Shown: positions 23,180 to 32,392, counted from the stretch's first letter. The stretch: 48,225 bases of DNA from Pseudanabaena sp. UWO311 (GCF_006937785.1 NZ_SJEE01000040.1:1-48225), one strand, 5' to 3'. Translations and numbers: made by a program. The notes: generated from the letters alone by a model not told the origin.

Positions 23180-25786
23180 ATGATCGCCATTAAAACTTTA
23201 AAGTCAAGTTGGGAAAAATTACCACTTAGATTCCAGCAGTGGGGAGGGTTTTTCCTGTCTAGTGGAAGTATCTACTTGTTAATATTTGGATTGCGCTGGT
23301 TAGGGTGGTTACAGCCTAGTGAATGGGCTGCCTTTGATCTATTTATCCAACTGCGACCAGCGGAGCCAGTGGACGAAAGAATTATTATCGTCGGGGTACA
23401 AGAGTCTGATATTCGTTATTTAGGCAAATGGCCCGCATCTGACAATATACTTGCCAAAATTTTGCGTAAAATCCGCGATCAAAAGCCCAAAGTTATTGGC
23501 TTAGACCTATATCGAGATATTCCTGTAGGTGATGGCTACGCAGAATTAGAGCAGGTATTCAAAACCACTCCCAACTTGATTGGCATCGAAAAAAGTATTG
23601 GCGATCGCTTTAGTCCAGTCATTAACCCACCACCCGCTTTAAAAGCATTAGGTCAAGTGTCGGCAAATGACATAATTATCGATCCTGATGGAAGATTGCG
23701 CCGTGCTTTACTGTATCCAATGCCTGAAGGTAATGAAGGATTGCCAAGCCTCGGTTTAGCGATCGCGCTTAGATATTTAAAAGATCAAGGTATAGAACCA
23801 CCGCCTTCAGAATCCAGATATTTACAACTTGGTAAAACGATTTTCCAACCTTTAGAACAAACTGATGGTGGATATATTCATGTTGATGCTGGTGGGTATC
23901 AAATTCTGATGAACTACCATGGCTCCTCTCAAAAGTTTCGCCATGTTTCCCTTGAAGATATTTTAGAAAATCGCATTGATCCACAACTAATGCGCGATCG
24001 CATTGTTCTGATAGGCCCTCAAGCATCTAGTCTCAATGATGTTTTTTATACTCCCTATAGCAGTAATTTTATAACCTCACCTGCTCAAATTTCGGGTGTA
24101 GAATTTCAAGCAAATATTGTCAAATTGATTTTGGGAGCAGTACTTGATAATCGACCTCTATTTAGAGTCTGGACAGATATTTGGGAAGAGCTATGGATTG
24201 CAGCTTGGGCGATCGCTGGAGCAGCAATTATTTGGATATTCTCGACTAGACGTTTGATTTTTCTCACTGGTGTTGTGCTCTCCTGTACAGGTTTTCTAAT
24301 TGGTGGGAGCTATTTACTATTTCTATCAGGTTGGTGGATACCAGTAGCGCCTGCTTTGTTTACTTATATCGGCTCCATGCTTGTGATGCAGAGCTATATG
24401 TATATTTCACGACTGCGGGAGCTGAATTCTGCACTTTCTGATTCAATCGAACTACTTGCCCATGATGCTTCCCATGATGCCTTAACAGGTTTACCAAATC
24501 GTAATCTATTTATGGATCGTGTAGAACATGCGATCAAATATAGTAAACGCCATTCTAATTATCTGTTTGCAATCTTTTTTATTGACTTAGATCGATTCAA
24601 AATGATTAACGATAGTCTTGGTCATAGTGTCGGTGACCTGTTTTTACAGGCGATCGCTGAACTTTTGCAAAGTTGCTTACGTTCAATCGATACAGTTGCT
24701 AGGCTTGGCGGTGATGAATTTACAATTCTCGTTGATGATATTCAAGATGTGGGAGAAGCATTAGTAGTAGCTGAACGCATTCTCAATAAGTTTCTCTCTC
24801 CCGTAATTATCAAAGGTGAGGCAATTTTTCCCAGTGCTAGTATTGGCATTGTGATTAGCACGCCCGATTATGATAATTGTGCTGATTTGCTGAGGGATGC
24901 TGATATTGCCATGTATCGGGCCAAATCTCTAGGCAAAGGACGTTATACGCTTTTTGATCAAGAGATGTATGAACAGACTCTTAGATTAACTCAGTTAGAG
25001 AGTGAACTGCATTACGCCCTTGAGCATCAAGAGTTTGAGCTTTACTATCAGCCAATAGTTTCTCTAATCACTGACGAGTTATCAGGATTTGAAGCGCTCA
25101 TCCGCTGGAAGAACCCCAAACGCGGTTTAATTTCGCCTATAGAGTTTATCCCTCTCGCAGAAGATACTGGATTAATTATTGCAGTCGGCGATTGGGTGTT
25201 AAAAGAAGCATGTCAACAACTAAAAACTTGGCTACAAAAATTTCCTGAAGCATCAAATTTGAAGATGAGCATTAATTTAGCTAGCCATCAGATTCGCGAG
25301 CCCAATTTGTTAGATAAACTCGATATTATTCTTTCGGAAACTGGTATTGATGGTGGTTCTATCCGTTTAGAAATCACGGAAAGTACGTTAATGGATCAAG
25401 GTGAGCAGACGATTAATAAATTGGCTCAATTGAGGGCGCGAAACATTCAACTAAGTATTGATGATTTTGGTCAAGGATATTCTTCCCTAAGCTATTTACA
25501 TCGTTTTCCAATTAATATTCTCAAAATTGATCGAGCCTTTGTGAATCAAATGACTGACGGCGGTGAGAACATCGAAATTGTTCGCACGATTACGATGTTG
25601 GCGCACACCTTGAATATGAGTGTTGTTGCTGAAGGAGTAGAGACCGAACAGCAGATGGAAATTTTAAAAAAATTAGGTTGCGAGTTTGGGCAAGGATATT
25701 TATTCTCTCGTCCTCTGCCTGCACCTGCCGCAGAGCAAGTAATCGCTAAAAGCTCGAAAGCGATCGCGCTCTCTCAATCAGACTAG
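23180..25786 (+). CDS. CHASE2-GGDEF-EAL cyclic-di-GMP protein
   Basis: This 868-residue membrane signalling protein makes and/or breaks cyclic-di-GMP. One N-terminal helix and a CHASE2 extracytoplasmic sensor (about 45-330) are followed by three helices (about 337-405). The GGDEF domain has an intact GGDEF (510-514) and an intact product-inhibition site RSID (501-504). The EAL domain has E638-A-L, LEITES, DDFGQGYSSLS, LKIDRAFV and AEGVET, all expected for phosphodiesterase activity. Both activities therefore look possible. It is monocistronic and convergent with the ABC ATPase gene. Confidence 0.93.
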   Translation: MIAIKTLKSSWEKLPLRFQQWGGFFLSSGSIYLLIFGLRWLGWLQPSEWAAFDLFIQLRPAEPVDERIIIVGVQESDIRYLGKWPASDNILAKILRKIRDQKPKVIGLDLYRDIPVGDGYAELEQVFKTTPNLIGIEKSIGDRFSPVINPPPALKALGQVSANDIIIDPDGRLRRALLYPMPEGNEGLPSLGLAIALRYLKDQGIEPPPSESRYLQLGKTIFQPLEQTDGGYIHVDAGGYQILMNYHGSSQKFRHVSLEDILENRIDPQLMRDRIVLIGPQASSLNDVFYTPYSSNFITSPAQISGVEFQANIVKLILGAVLDNRPLFRVWTDIWEELWIAAWAIAGAAIIWIFSTRRLIFLTGVVLSCTGFLIGGSYLLFLSGWWIPVAPALFTYIGSMLVMQSYMYISRLRELNSALSDSIELLAHDASHDALTGLPNRNLFMDRVEHAIKYSKRHSNYLFAIFFIDLDRFKMINDSLGHSVGDLFLQAIAELLQSCLRSIDTVARLGGDEFTILVDDIQDVGEALVVAERILNKFLSPVIIKGEAIFPSASIGIVISTPDYDNCADLLRDADIAMYRAKSLGKGRYTLFDQEMYEQTLRLTQLESELHYALEHQEFELYYQPIVSLITDELSGFEALIRWKNPKRGLISPIEFIPLAEDTGLIIAVGDWVLKEACQQLKTWLQKFPEASNLKMSINLASHQIREPNLLDKLDIILSETGIDGGSIRLEITESTLMDQGEQTINKLAQLRARNIQLSIDDFGQGYSSLSYLHRFPINILKIDRAFVNQMTDGGENIEIVRTITMLAHTLNMSVVAEGVETEQQMEILKKLGCEFGQGYLFSRPLPAPAAEQVIAKSSKAIALSQSD

Positions 25787-25793
25787 GAGTCTC

Positions 25794-25830
25794 TTTTGTT
25801 AAGGTGTGGCTCCACCACACCTTAACAAAA
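25794..25830. terminator. Bidirectional terminator between convergent genes
   Basis: TTTTGTTAAGGTGTGG and its complement surround CTCCA, with T-runs on both sides. It lies between the c-di-GMP gene and the ABC ATPase gene and can serve both. Confidence 0.8.
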
Positions 25831-25837
25831 TGCTTCT

Positions 25838-26794
25838 TTAGCTGGTTTGCTTATAGCCTAATTTCAAGAAAATATTTTCTAGAGTTTCTTGAGTACGATG
25901 GAAATTGGAAATAGGAATACCCGCTTCTATCAAAGACTTTAACAGCGCAGCACAGTCTTCAATACTGCCAACAAACTGAACTCGCACACTCGGAACACCT
26001 GATAGAGATTCTACCTCCTGTACCTGCTCCGATTTTCTTAAAGCGGTTTGTAAATCCTCAAGATTGCCTAAGGTCGAGATTAGTAATTGTTGCTGGTCTT
26101 GATTACTGCGATCGTAGAGTGCTTGCAGTTTTGAGCTTTCTACTAAATGCCCTAGCTCCATAATCCCAATCGAAGTACAAATTTCAGCTAGATCGCTCAA
26201 AATATGCGATGAAATCAGAATCGTCATCCCTTGCTGTTGCAGAGACTTGATAATATTGCGAACCTGAACCCTAGCAAGAGGATCGAGTCCCGATACAGGC
26301 TCATCCAATAACAACAAAGTTGGATTGTGAATAATACTTCGTGCAAGGCTAAGGCGTTGCTTCATACCTCGCGAGAGCGTCGCAATTAGTTCATTCTTTT
26401 TTTGTTCTAGCTCCACCAGTTCAATTACTTCATACAATCTTTGCGATCGCTGTGGATCTTTTAGAAAATATAAACGCGCAAAATAATCGAGATAATCCCA
26501 AACTGTTAGGTCATCATAAAGAGGAAAATCATCAGGTAAATAGCCTAATTGCCGCTTCAGTTCAGGGTTATTTTGACCACGCAAAAACCGCGCCCCATTG
26601 ATATAAATTTCGCCAGCGGTGGGCTCCTCAGCAGCAGCGAGCATCCGAATCAATGTTGTTTTACCTGCACCATTTGGTCCGATCAGTCCATAAACTTCAC
26701 CGCGATCGATCTGCAAATCGAGATGATTCACCGCGACGTGATTGTCAAACTGTTTTGTCAATCGGTGGGTGCGAACGGTCGGTACTGCTGTCAT
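25838..26794 (-). CDS. ABC transporter ATP-binding protein
   Basis: The 318-residue ATPase has Walker A GPNGAGKTT (39-47), the ABC signature as LSRGMKQRLS (about 143-152), Walker B LLLLDEPVSG (about 163-172) and the switch His (SSHILSD). A C-terminal ~80-residue regulatory domain follows. This type powers ABC-2 exporters of antibiotics, polysaccharide or lipid-linked compounds. No permease gene lies beside it in the window, and the next gene upstream reads on the other strand. It is therefore a stand-alone subunit, or its partner is encoded elsewhere. Confidence 0.9.
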   Translation of the reverse strand: MTAVPTVRTHRLTKQFDNHVAVNHLDLQIDRGEVYGLIGPNGAGKTTLIRMLAAAEEPTAGEIYINGARFLRGQNNPELKRQLGYLPDDFPLYDDLTVWDYLDYFARLYFLKDPQRSQRLYEVIELVELEQKKNELIATLSRGMKQRLSLARSIIHNPTLLLLDEPVSGLDPLARVQVRNIIKSLQQQGMTILISSHILSDLAEICTSIGIMELGHLVESSKLQALYDRSNQDQQQLLISTLGNLEDLQTALRKSEQVQEVESLSGVPSVRVQFVGSIEDCAALLKSLIEAGIPISNFHRTQETLENIFLKLGYKQTS

Positions 26795-26883
26795 GAGATT
26801 GCCACAAAAGTTATAGCCATGTTAACCTTCACATTGCAAATTGTGAATATATACTGCACAACTTTAAATATTAGGGAATATTA

Positions 26884-26924
26884 TATCAATCCTCAAAATA
26901 GCGTTGCTATTTTGAGGATTGATA
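26884..26924. repeat. Single perfect hairpin in the divergent spacer
   Basis: Arms TATCAATCCTCAAAATAGC and GCTATTTTGAGGATTGATA are perfectly complementary around GTT. The TATCAATCC..GGATTGATA ends resemble the ends of the two-hairpin repeat family, so it may be a single-stem relative. It lies between the ABC ATPase and pentapeptide genes. Confidence 0.65.
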
Positions 26925-26966
26925 TTAGAGTGATACATTGCTCCACTTATCCTCAGGATTATCAAT

Positions 26967-27794
26967 ATGAGCAGTCAGAACTACGACTACAAAGACCAAA
27001 ATTTGCAGGATCAATCTTTTGTTGGACAAGATCTGTCAGGGATAGATTTTAGTGGTACTGACTTACGGGGATGTGATTTTACGAGAGCAATTTTGGTTGG
27101 AGCGAATTTTGAGCGGGTTGTTACGGGACAAACTCAACAACAAATTAATACTGCCATTCTCTCTATAATTATGGGCGCGATCGCGATGATCGGCATCATC
27201 GCCATACTCAGCTATGTAGTAATAATGATTGACAATCAGTTGTTTCTTTTGTTTGGAGAAACTTATAGAAAGATTAGCGGTATTTTCTCCAGTATTCTTC
27301 TTTTTATGTTGTATTTCTTTCAGGGCAATATTTTTAAGTTGTTTCCCAAAACTTCTAGCTTTTTCGGTAACTCCAGCCTCAGTATTCTCTTCGCTCTAAT
27401 GCTTTTTCTCACATTAGGGCTTGCTGTCATCAGTTTTACTGGGGGTGGGGAATCATTTCTTTTGTTGATTCCGATGGTTATTTCTGCGATCGTGACCTTT
27501 AAAGTCTTCACATGGTTAATTGAATCTATTAAAAGTAGAATTGGAACTTCGTTTAAAAAAGCAAACTTAACCAATGCTAATTTTACTCATACTCTGATTG
27601 AGAACACGGATTTTTCCTTTGCTTTATTAACGGGAATCTGCATTGATGGGTGGATGCTGGATTCACATACTTTATTTGCAAACTCTCAATGTGACTATTT
27701 ATATTGGAACCCACAGCGAGAAAGATATCCGCATGACAATAATTTTCAAGCGGATGAATTGAAAAAGTTTTTGAGCAAATTTATAAAAAACTAA
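26967..27794 (+). CDS. Membrane protein with pentapeptide repeats at both ends
   Basis: The 275-residue product begins with pentapeptide repeats (about 10-50: NLQDQSFVGQDLSGIDFSGT and DLRGCDF). Four or five hydrophobic segments follow (about 58-85, 92-115, 130-160 and 165-185). A second pentapeptide block then appears (about 195-222: KKANLTNANFTHTLIENTDF). The tail CDYLYWNPQRERYPHDNNFQ is common in cyanobacterial pentapeptide proteins. The repeats form a quadrilateral beta-helix, usually for protein contacts. No catalytic function can be claimed. It stands alone on the plus strand. Confidence 0.8.
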   Translation: MSSQNYDYKDQNLQDQSFVGQDLSGIDFSGTDLRGCDFTRAILVGANFERVVTGQTQQQINTAILSIIMGAIAMIGIIAILSYVVIMIDNQLFLLFGETYRKISGIFSSILLFMLYFFQGNIFKLFPKTSSFFGNSSLSILFALMLFLTLGLAVISFTGGGESFLLLIPMVISAIVTFKVFTWLIESIKSRIGTSFKKANLTNANFTHTLIENTDFSFALLTGICIDGWMLDSHTLFANSQCDYLYWNPQRERYPHDNNFQADELKKFLSKFIKN

Positions 27795-27877
27795 AGGTCT
27801 TGTGAAGCAGTAAACCAACACTCAAGTGCTGGGTTTATTTATTTGCGTAAGTGCTAAAATTTCAAAATCAAGAAAAA

Positions 27878-28276
27878 ATGTGTTCGATGAAAAATGTGAT
27901 GTTTGTCTGTCAAGACAATACCTATGCTCAGATAGCTAAAGCTTGGATGTGCGATATTGTCGGGGAGCAAATTTTTGTTGAGAGTGCAGGATTAGCATTC
28001 GGTCAATGTAGTCCATACATCGCGCGGGTGATGAATGAAGTTGGTATCGACATTAGTGATAATAATCCTCAACTTCTCAGCGATTACGATCCATACAACT
28101 TTGATACTGTGATCTCATTATGCACGATGAGCATGAGGCTGCCAGAACAATGGATGATGTGTAGAAGCTTTGATGAATGGATTGTGCCTCAACCAAAAGA
28201 AGAATCATCGGAAGCATATCGATATATCAGAGACGACATTAGAGATAAAGTTGAAGTTCTTTTAAGCTATGCCTAA
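27878..28276 (+). CDS. ArsC-like low-molecular-weight phosphatase fold lacking the catalytic Arg
   Basis: A GTG at 27851 could extend the frame, but the family normally begins just before VMFVC, so I start at the first ATG. The 132-residue product aligns with cyanobacterial arsenate reductases from KNVMFVC to the C-terminal helix, including VGIDIS, DTVISLC and LPEQW. The P-loop reads CQDNTYAQIA where C-x5-R-S is required, so the Arg is missing and the loop looks one residue short. The second redox Cys pair (C-x-C after VISL) is reduced to one Cys. A true arsenate reductase or Tyr phosphatase is unlikely. It may be a binding protein. Confidence 0.75.
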   Translation: MCSMKNVMFVCQDNTYAQIAKAWMCDIVGEQIFVESAGLAFGQCSPYIARVMNEVGIDISDNNPQLLSDYDPYNFDTVISLCTMSMRLPEQWMMCRSFDEWIVPQPKEESSEAYRYIRDDIRDKVEVLLSYA

Positions 28277-28325
28277 ACCCAAAGTAGAGTTAAAGCACGA
28301 GTCGCTGTGACTCTACTTTGGGTTT
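28275..28325 (+). terminator. Terminator palindrome after the ArsC-like gene
   Basis: AAACCCAAAGTAGAGT pairs with ACTCTACTTTGGGTTT around a 19-base loop. It overlaps the stop codon. Confidence 0.7.
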
Positions 28326-28470
28326 ACAGGTTCGTTAATTAGTCAAGATTTTTATAAAAATTTTATGATCGCATAGGCAAATCACGAATAATGCCAGTCA
28401 CTAACGCATTAGCGGTTATCATAGAAAATGTTCAAAATCACGATTTTATAATCAAGTCTTCTCGAAAAAC

Positions 28471-30267
28471 ATGATGCGTAGTCACTATTGCGGTCACCTC
28501 AATGCCGAACAGATCGGACAAACAGTAAGCTTGTGCGGTTGGATCGATCGCAGACGGGATCATGGTGGCGTGATCTTTTTAGATTTGCGCGATCGCACAG
28601 GAATCTTGCAAATCGTCAGCGATCCCCAGCGCACTCCTGTCTCCTATGAACTCGCAGGGGAAATGCGAAATGAGTATGTAGTCCGAATTATCGGTAAAGT
28701 TTCTAAACGCCCAGATGAGTCACTCAATCCCAAACTTGCCACAGGTGAAGTCGAGATTTATGCTGAGTCGATTGAATTACTCAATGCTGTCAGTAAACCC
28801 CTACCATTCCTGATTTCTGAAGCAGACACGATTAAAGAAGAATTGCGTCTTAAATATCGCTACCTCGATATGCGTGGTGAGCGTCTATCCAGCAATCTCA
28901 AGCTCAGATTTGAGGTTGTTAAATCGATTCGGCGATTCCTTGAAGATGAATATGGCTTTATGGAAGTGGAAACACCGATTCTTTGTCGTTCTACACCTGA
29001 AGGTGCAAGAGATTACCTAGTGCCAAGCCGTGTGAATGCAGGACAATGGTACGCGCTGCCGCAGTCACCACAGTTATTTAAGCAATTGCTAATGGTGGGT
29101 GGTTGCGATCGCTATTATCAAATTGCGCGATGTTTCCGTGATGAAGACCTTCGCGCCGACCGTCAGCCCGAATTTACACAACTGGACATGGAAATGAGTT
29201 TCATGTCTCAAGAAGAAATCATCGAGCTAAATGAGAACCTGATTCGCTATATTTTCAAAACCGTTAAAGGTGTGGAACTTGGCGATTTCCCTCGTCTCAC
29301 CTACGCCGAGTCAATGGATCGCTATGGCTGCGATCGCCCTGATACTCGCTTCGGTATGGAATTAGTCAATGTCACTGATTTGTTTGCTAATTCAGGATTC
29401 AAAGTGTTTGCCAACACTGTCGCCAATGGCGGCATGATTAAAGTCCTGCCTGTAATTGGTGGAGATGCGGCGATTTCTAATACACGTATTAAACCAGGTG
29501 GTGACCTTGCCAATCTTGTTGCTCAATATGGTGCAAAAGGGCTAGCCTTTATCCGCGTCCGCGAAGATGGTGTCATTGATACGATTGGCGCTCTCAAAGA
29601 TAGCCTTACCGAAGAAGTTAAGAAGGAATTGCTAGAACGCACAGGCGCAACCGCAGGCACAATCCTGCTATTTGGTGCTGGCGAAAAGGCGATCGTGAAC
29701 GAATCTCTCTACCGTTTACGCCTAGCTCTTGGTCATGAGTTGGGACTGATTGATCACGATAAGTTGAACTTTGTCTGGATTACTGACTTTCCAATGTTTG
29801 AGTGGAATGCCGACGAGAAAAGATTAGAAGCCTTGCACCATCCGTTCACCTCGCCTCGCCCTGAAGATATCGCCGATGGTCAACCCATTGATGTCAATAC
29901 GATCGCACTAGCTTATGACCTCGTACTCAATGGTACAGAGATCGGCGGTGGTAGTATCCGTATTCATAAGCGCGAAGTTCAAGAGAAGGTGTTTGCTGCG
30001 ATCGGGTTAACCGATGAACAGGCAAAAGAAAAGTTTGGATTCCTAATGGAAGCCTTTGAATATGGAACTCCTCCTCACGGTGGCTTAGCTTTTGGTCTTG
30101 ATCGGTTAGTGATGTTGATTGCTGGAGCCGACTCGATCCGCGATGTGATCGCCTTCCCGAAAACTCAGCAAGCACGCGATCTGTTGACCGATGCGCCATC
30201 CAGTGTGGATGACTCGCAGTTAAAAGAGCTACATGTTAAGCTGTCACTACCTCCAGCTAAAAACTAA
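28471..30267 (+). CDS. aspS: Aspartyl-tRNA synthetase
   Basis: This 598-residue class II synthetase charges tRNA-Asp with aspartate. It has an N-terminal OB-fold anticodon-binding domain ([20 protein letters not shown]), motif 2 ([21 protein letters not shown]), the bacterial GAD insertion domain (about 300-420) and motif 3 near the C-terminus ([13 protein letters not shown]). The length is usual for bacterial enzymes. Whether it also charges tRNA-Asn cannot be read here. It is followed at once by a terminator, so it is monocistronic. About 140 bp of upstream DNA with two AT-rich stretches should contain its promoter. Confidence 0.97.
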   Translation: MMRSHYCGHLNAEQIGQTVSLCGWIDRRRDHGGVIFLDLRDRTGILQIVSDPQRTPVSYELAGEMRNEYVVRIIGKVSKRPDESLNPKLATGEVEIYAESIELLNAVSKPLPFLISEADTIKEELRLKYRYLDMRGERLSSNLKLRFEVVKSIRRFLEDEYGFMEVETPILCRSTPEGARDYLVPSRVNAGQWYALPQSPQLFKQLLMVGGCDRYYQIARCFRDEDLRADRQPEFTQLDMEMSFMSQEEIIELNENLIRYIFKTVKGVELGDFPRLTYAESMDRYGCDRPDTRFGMELVNVTDLFANSGFKVFANTVANGGMIKVLPVIGGDAAISNTRIKPGGDLANLVAQYGAKGLAFIRVREDGVIDTIGALKDSLTEEVKKELLERTGATAGTILLFGAGEKAIVNESLYRLRLALGHELGLIDHDKLNFVWITDFPMFEWNADEKRLEALHHPFTSPRPEDIADGQPIDVNTIALAYDLVLNGTEIGGGSIRIHKREVQEKVFAAIGLTDEQAKEKFGFLMEAFEYGTPPHGGLAFGLDRLVMLIAGADSIRDVIAFPKTQQARDLLTDAPSSVDDSQLKELHVKLSLPPAKN

Positions 30268-30270
30268 AAG

Positions 30271-30297
30271 AAAAGGTGAGCAATGCTCACCTTTTTT
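30271..30297 (+). terminator. Terminator of aspS
   Basis: AAAAGGTGAGC-AAT-GCTCACCTTTTTT starts four bases after the stop codon and ends with a T-run. Confidence 0.85.
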
Positions 30298-30329
30298 ATT
30301 GCGATCGCTATCTTGAGATATTAGCGATC

Positions 30330-30515
30330 GCCCAAATCTATCATTACGAATTGATTCTTGCTGATCAGATTAAGAGTTTAGATTGGCAAGCGAGAAAGAT
30401 AGATTTTAATGAGAAGGCTTCTGAGAATATTATTGGTTTTAACAACTTTGTACTGCACCTTGCAAGTCCCTTACGAAGGGATATATATCCTTTCTCTAAT
30501 CTCGATCAACATTAA
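30330..30515 (+). pseudogene. C-terminal remnant of a MazF/PemK-type toxin gene
   Basis: An open frame ending at 30515 encodes YHYELILADQIKSLDWQARK and then IDFNEKASENIIG. The ADQIKSLDWQAR block is typical of the C-terminal part of MazF-family mRNA interferases. The N-terminal two thirds are missing: the frame runs upstream only into the aspS terminator and a HIP1-containing inverted repeat. The last 20 bases overlap the gvpF end on the other strand. No antitoxin lies nearby. I take it as a toxin gene fragment, not a working gene. Confidence 0.5.
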
Positions 30516-31248
30516 CAAAGTTATAGGGAGCAGTGAAATCGTTGTAGCGGATTCTGAGGCGATTCTCAAATTGGAGATCTAAAGCTTCAACAGCTGCGGC
30601 AAATTCAGGCTCTTTATCCCAATCGATTAGGAACGAACCATTATAAATCATGCTTTCAGTGAGTAATTCACCCTCAGCATAATCATGGGATAGCGGCTTG
30701 AGGGTATCCACAAAAGCATCAATGATGATTTGTTGACGTTGCTCGATCGCAGCTTCTAGTTCTTGCCCGATCGCGATCGCTTCATCCATACTCAGCACCT
30801 TCCCAACTAAAGCTTCGCGCCTTTGTTGCAAGCCTTTATTTTCAGCTACAGCCAAATTTAACTCTTCCGTTTGATTCCAAAACAGTTTGACACTAACTTC
30901 TCGTTTTCCGATTAAGTTATCGATCAGTTCTGTAAGTTTTGCCTCGAAAGGAATTAGCAAATCTTTTTCTACCTCTTCCCATTCTTCAACCACTAGCCCG
31001 AACTGCAAAGGCAAAGGCACTGCTTTATGCGGATCGATCGCTTTCATCAATGTTTCTAAAACTGTTTCGTGGGTAATCAGGTTGGCGCGGCTGGCGAGAT
31101 ATCTCTCCTGCTGAGATTCACTATAGACGATCGCAAAAGGAGGGAGCGGATAAAACTGCACGGGCTGAGCATTCATGCCTTTAAGATCGAGATCTTTAAC
31201 TAGATCGAGATGATCGGCTTGCAAAATTGCGTACAGGTATAAGCTCAT
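30496..31248 (-). CDS. gvpF: Gas vesicle protein GvpF/GvpL family
   Basis: This 250-residue protein belongs to the family of accessory proteins that contact GvpA and help start gas-vesicle assembly. The N-terminus MSLYLYAILQADH and the C-terminal LRIRYNDFTAPYNFVN are characteristic. Between them lie the charged helix EELNLAVAENKGLQQRREAL and PLPLQFGLVV. No other gvp gene (gvpA, C, N, J, K, G) is in the window, so it is separated from any main cluster. It overlaps the mazF remnant by 20 bp. The protein is full-length for the family. The F versus L choice is uncertain. Confidence 0.85.
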   Translation of the reverse strand: MSLYLYAILQADHLDLVKDLDLKGMNAQPVQFYPLPPFAIVYSESQQERYLASRANLITHETVLETLMKAIDPHKAVPLPLQFGLVVEEWEEVEKDLLIPFEAKLTELIDNLIGKREVSVKLFWNQTEELNLAVAENKGLQQRREALVGKVLSMDEAIAIGQELEAAIEQRQQIIIDAFVDTLKPLSHDYAEGELLTESMIYNGSFLIDWDKEPEFAAAVEALDLQFENRLRIRYNDFTAPYNFVNVDRD

Positions 31249-31268
31249 AGTAATTAATGGTTTAGCTA

Positions 31269-31309
31269 ATTTAATGTGAAGTGACGTGAAGAGTCACCTT
31301 ACATTAAAT
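31269..31309 (-). terminator. Hairpin at the end of the metallophosphatase gene
   Basis: ATTTAATGTGAAGTGAC and GTCACCTTACATTAAAT pair with two mismatches around a short loop and overlap the minus-strand stop codon. It lies before the gvpF gene start region. Confidence 0.5.
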
Positions 31310-32254
31310 GGTTTTAGTGATTATGGCGCGATCAAAAACTTTGCCATCAGTGGCGATCGCTTTAGTGATGATTTTATCTTGATAGACATCAAAAGTCATA
31401 AAGCTAAACTGCGAACTTACAAAAGCAGTTTGAGGTGATTTGCCAAAGCTATATAGTGGAGCACCTCCGCCGCCATTGACAATATAAGTTGTGCCATTAA
31501 TCGGGACAAATCTTTCATAGCCATGATCATGTCCACAAAGATAAAGTGAAACTTTGTACTTCGCAAATATCGGCGCAAGTTTGGCAGCTAATTTAGGATT
31601 ACTGCCATGTCGTCCTGATGAATATAAAGGATGATGTCCAAATACGATTTTCCAAGGAGCTGTACTATTAGCTAACTGACGATCGAGCCATGCAAGCTGC
31701 TCTAGCCAAGGAGCATTTTCATTAGTATCGATCGCAAAAAATTCAACAGTTGCCTCAGCAGTATTACCTTTTGTAAACGAATAATAGCGATCGCTCATAT
31801 TAAAAAGTGGATAATTAATCTGATCGAGTCCGTTATTGGTTTTGATAATGTCATGATTACCCAATACTGCATAAAATTTCACATTCTCTTTGAGCAATGG
31901 GGCATAGGGTTCTTCAAAATATGCTTTTGCTAAACTAATTTCACCGTAGGAATAAATATTATCGCCAGCCATCAGTACGAAGGGATAGGGCTTTTGCTGA
32001 TAGGTTTCCCACATGGACTTAGCGACAGCCATCTGGTCTGGACTTCCAAATCCGTTATCTGCGATCGCCGCAAATCTCACTAATGGTTCTTCAGTGGGAG
32101 CAGTAAAAGTAGGATTATTTTCGGGAGGATTACTGGCTGGAGACTTGGCTAAAACTGGCTCATATTGGTTTTTCGATTTGGCGATCGCCCCATAAATCAA
32201 TGAGCCAACTACAGGTACTCCCAATAATGTCAGTAAAAGTTGACGGCGTTTCAT
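31304..32254 (-). CDS. Exported metallophosphoesterase (purple acid phosphatase-like)
   Basis: The 316-residue product has an N-terminal KRRQLLLTLLGVPVVGSLI, which fits a Tat-type twin-arginine signal. The calcineurin-type metal motifs follow in order: IADNG (D66), AGDNIYSYG (97-99), LGNHD (132-135), FGHHPLYSSG and CGHDHGYER. These bind two metal ions and cleave phosphate esters. The layout resembles tartrate-resistant acid phosphatases. Export fits a role in phosphate scavenging outside the cytoplasm, but no Pho box was identified. It is probably monocistronic, with gvpF downstream on the same strand. Confidence 0.88.
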   Translation of the reverse strand: MKRRQLLLTLLGVPVVGSLIYGAIAKSKNQYEPVLAKSPASNPPENNPTFTAPTEEPLVRFAAIADNGFGSPDQMAVAKSMWETYQQKPYPFVLMAGDNIYSYGEISLAKAYFEEPYAPLLKENVKFYAVLGNHDIIKTNNGLDQINYPLFNMSDRYYSFTKGNTAEATVEFFAIDTNENAPWLEQLAWLDRQLANSTAPWKIVFGHHPLYSSGRHGSNPKLAAKLAPIFAKYKVSLYLCGHDHGYERFVPINGTTYIVNGGGGAPLYSFGKSPQTAFVSSQFSFMTFDVYQDKIITKAIATDGKVFDRAIITKTI

Positions 32255-32392
32255 AAATTACCAGCAAATATAATGCGAATTTACTATATCAATAAACTTA
32301 AGAAAGATCGGCAATAAGATCGGCAATAAAATTCAAATTAATTTGCAGTAACCTTTGCGAAGAGAGGACTAGAGCCGTCAAAAAGATCGGCA
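32255..32392. other. Spacer between divergent phosphatase and small ORF
   Basis: This AT-rich spacer contains GATCGGCAATA repeated at 32308-32318 and 32319-32330, with a third GATCGGCAATG near 32385. The repeats are short and could be operator half-sites or chance. No gene is supported. Confidence 0.3.

Noticed and set aside
27878-28276. Calling the gene arsenate reductase (arsC)
   Set aside because: The catalytic Arg and one redox Cys are missing, so the enzyme name would mislead.
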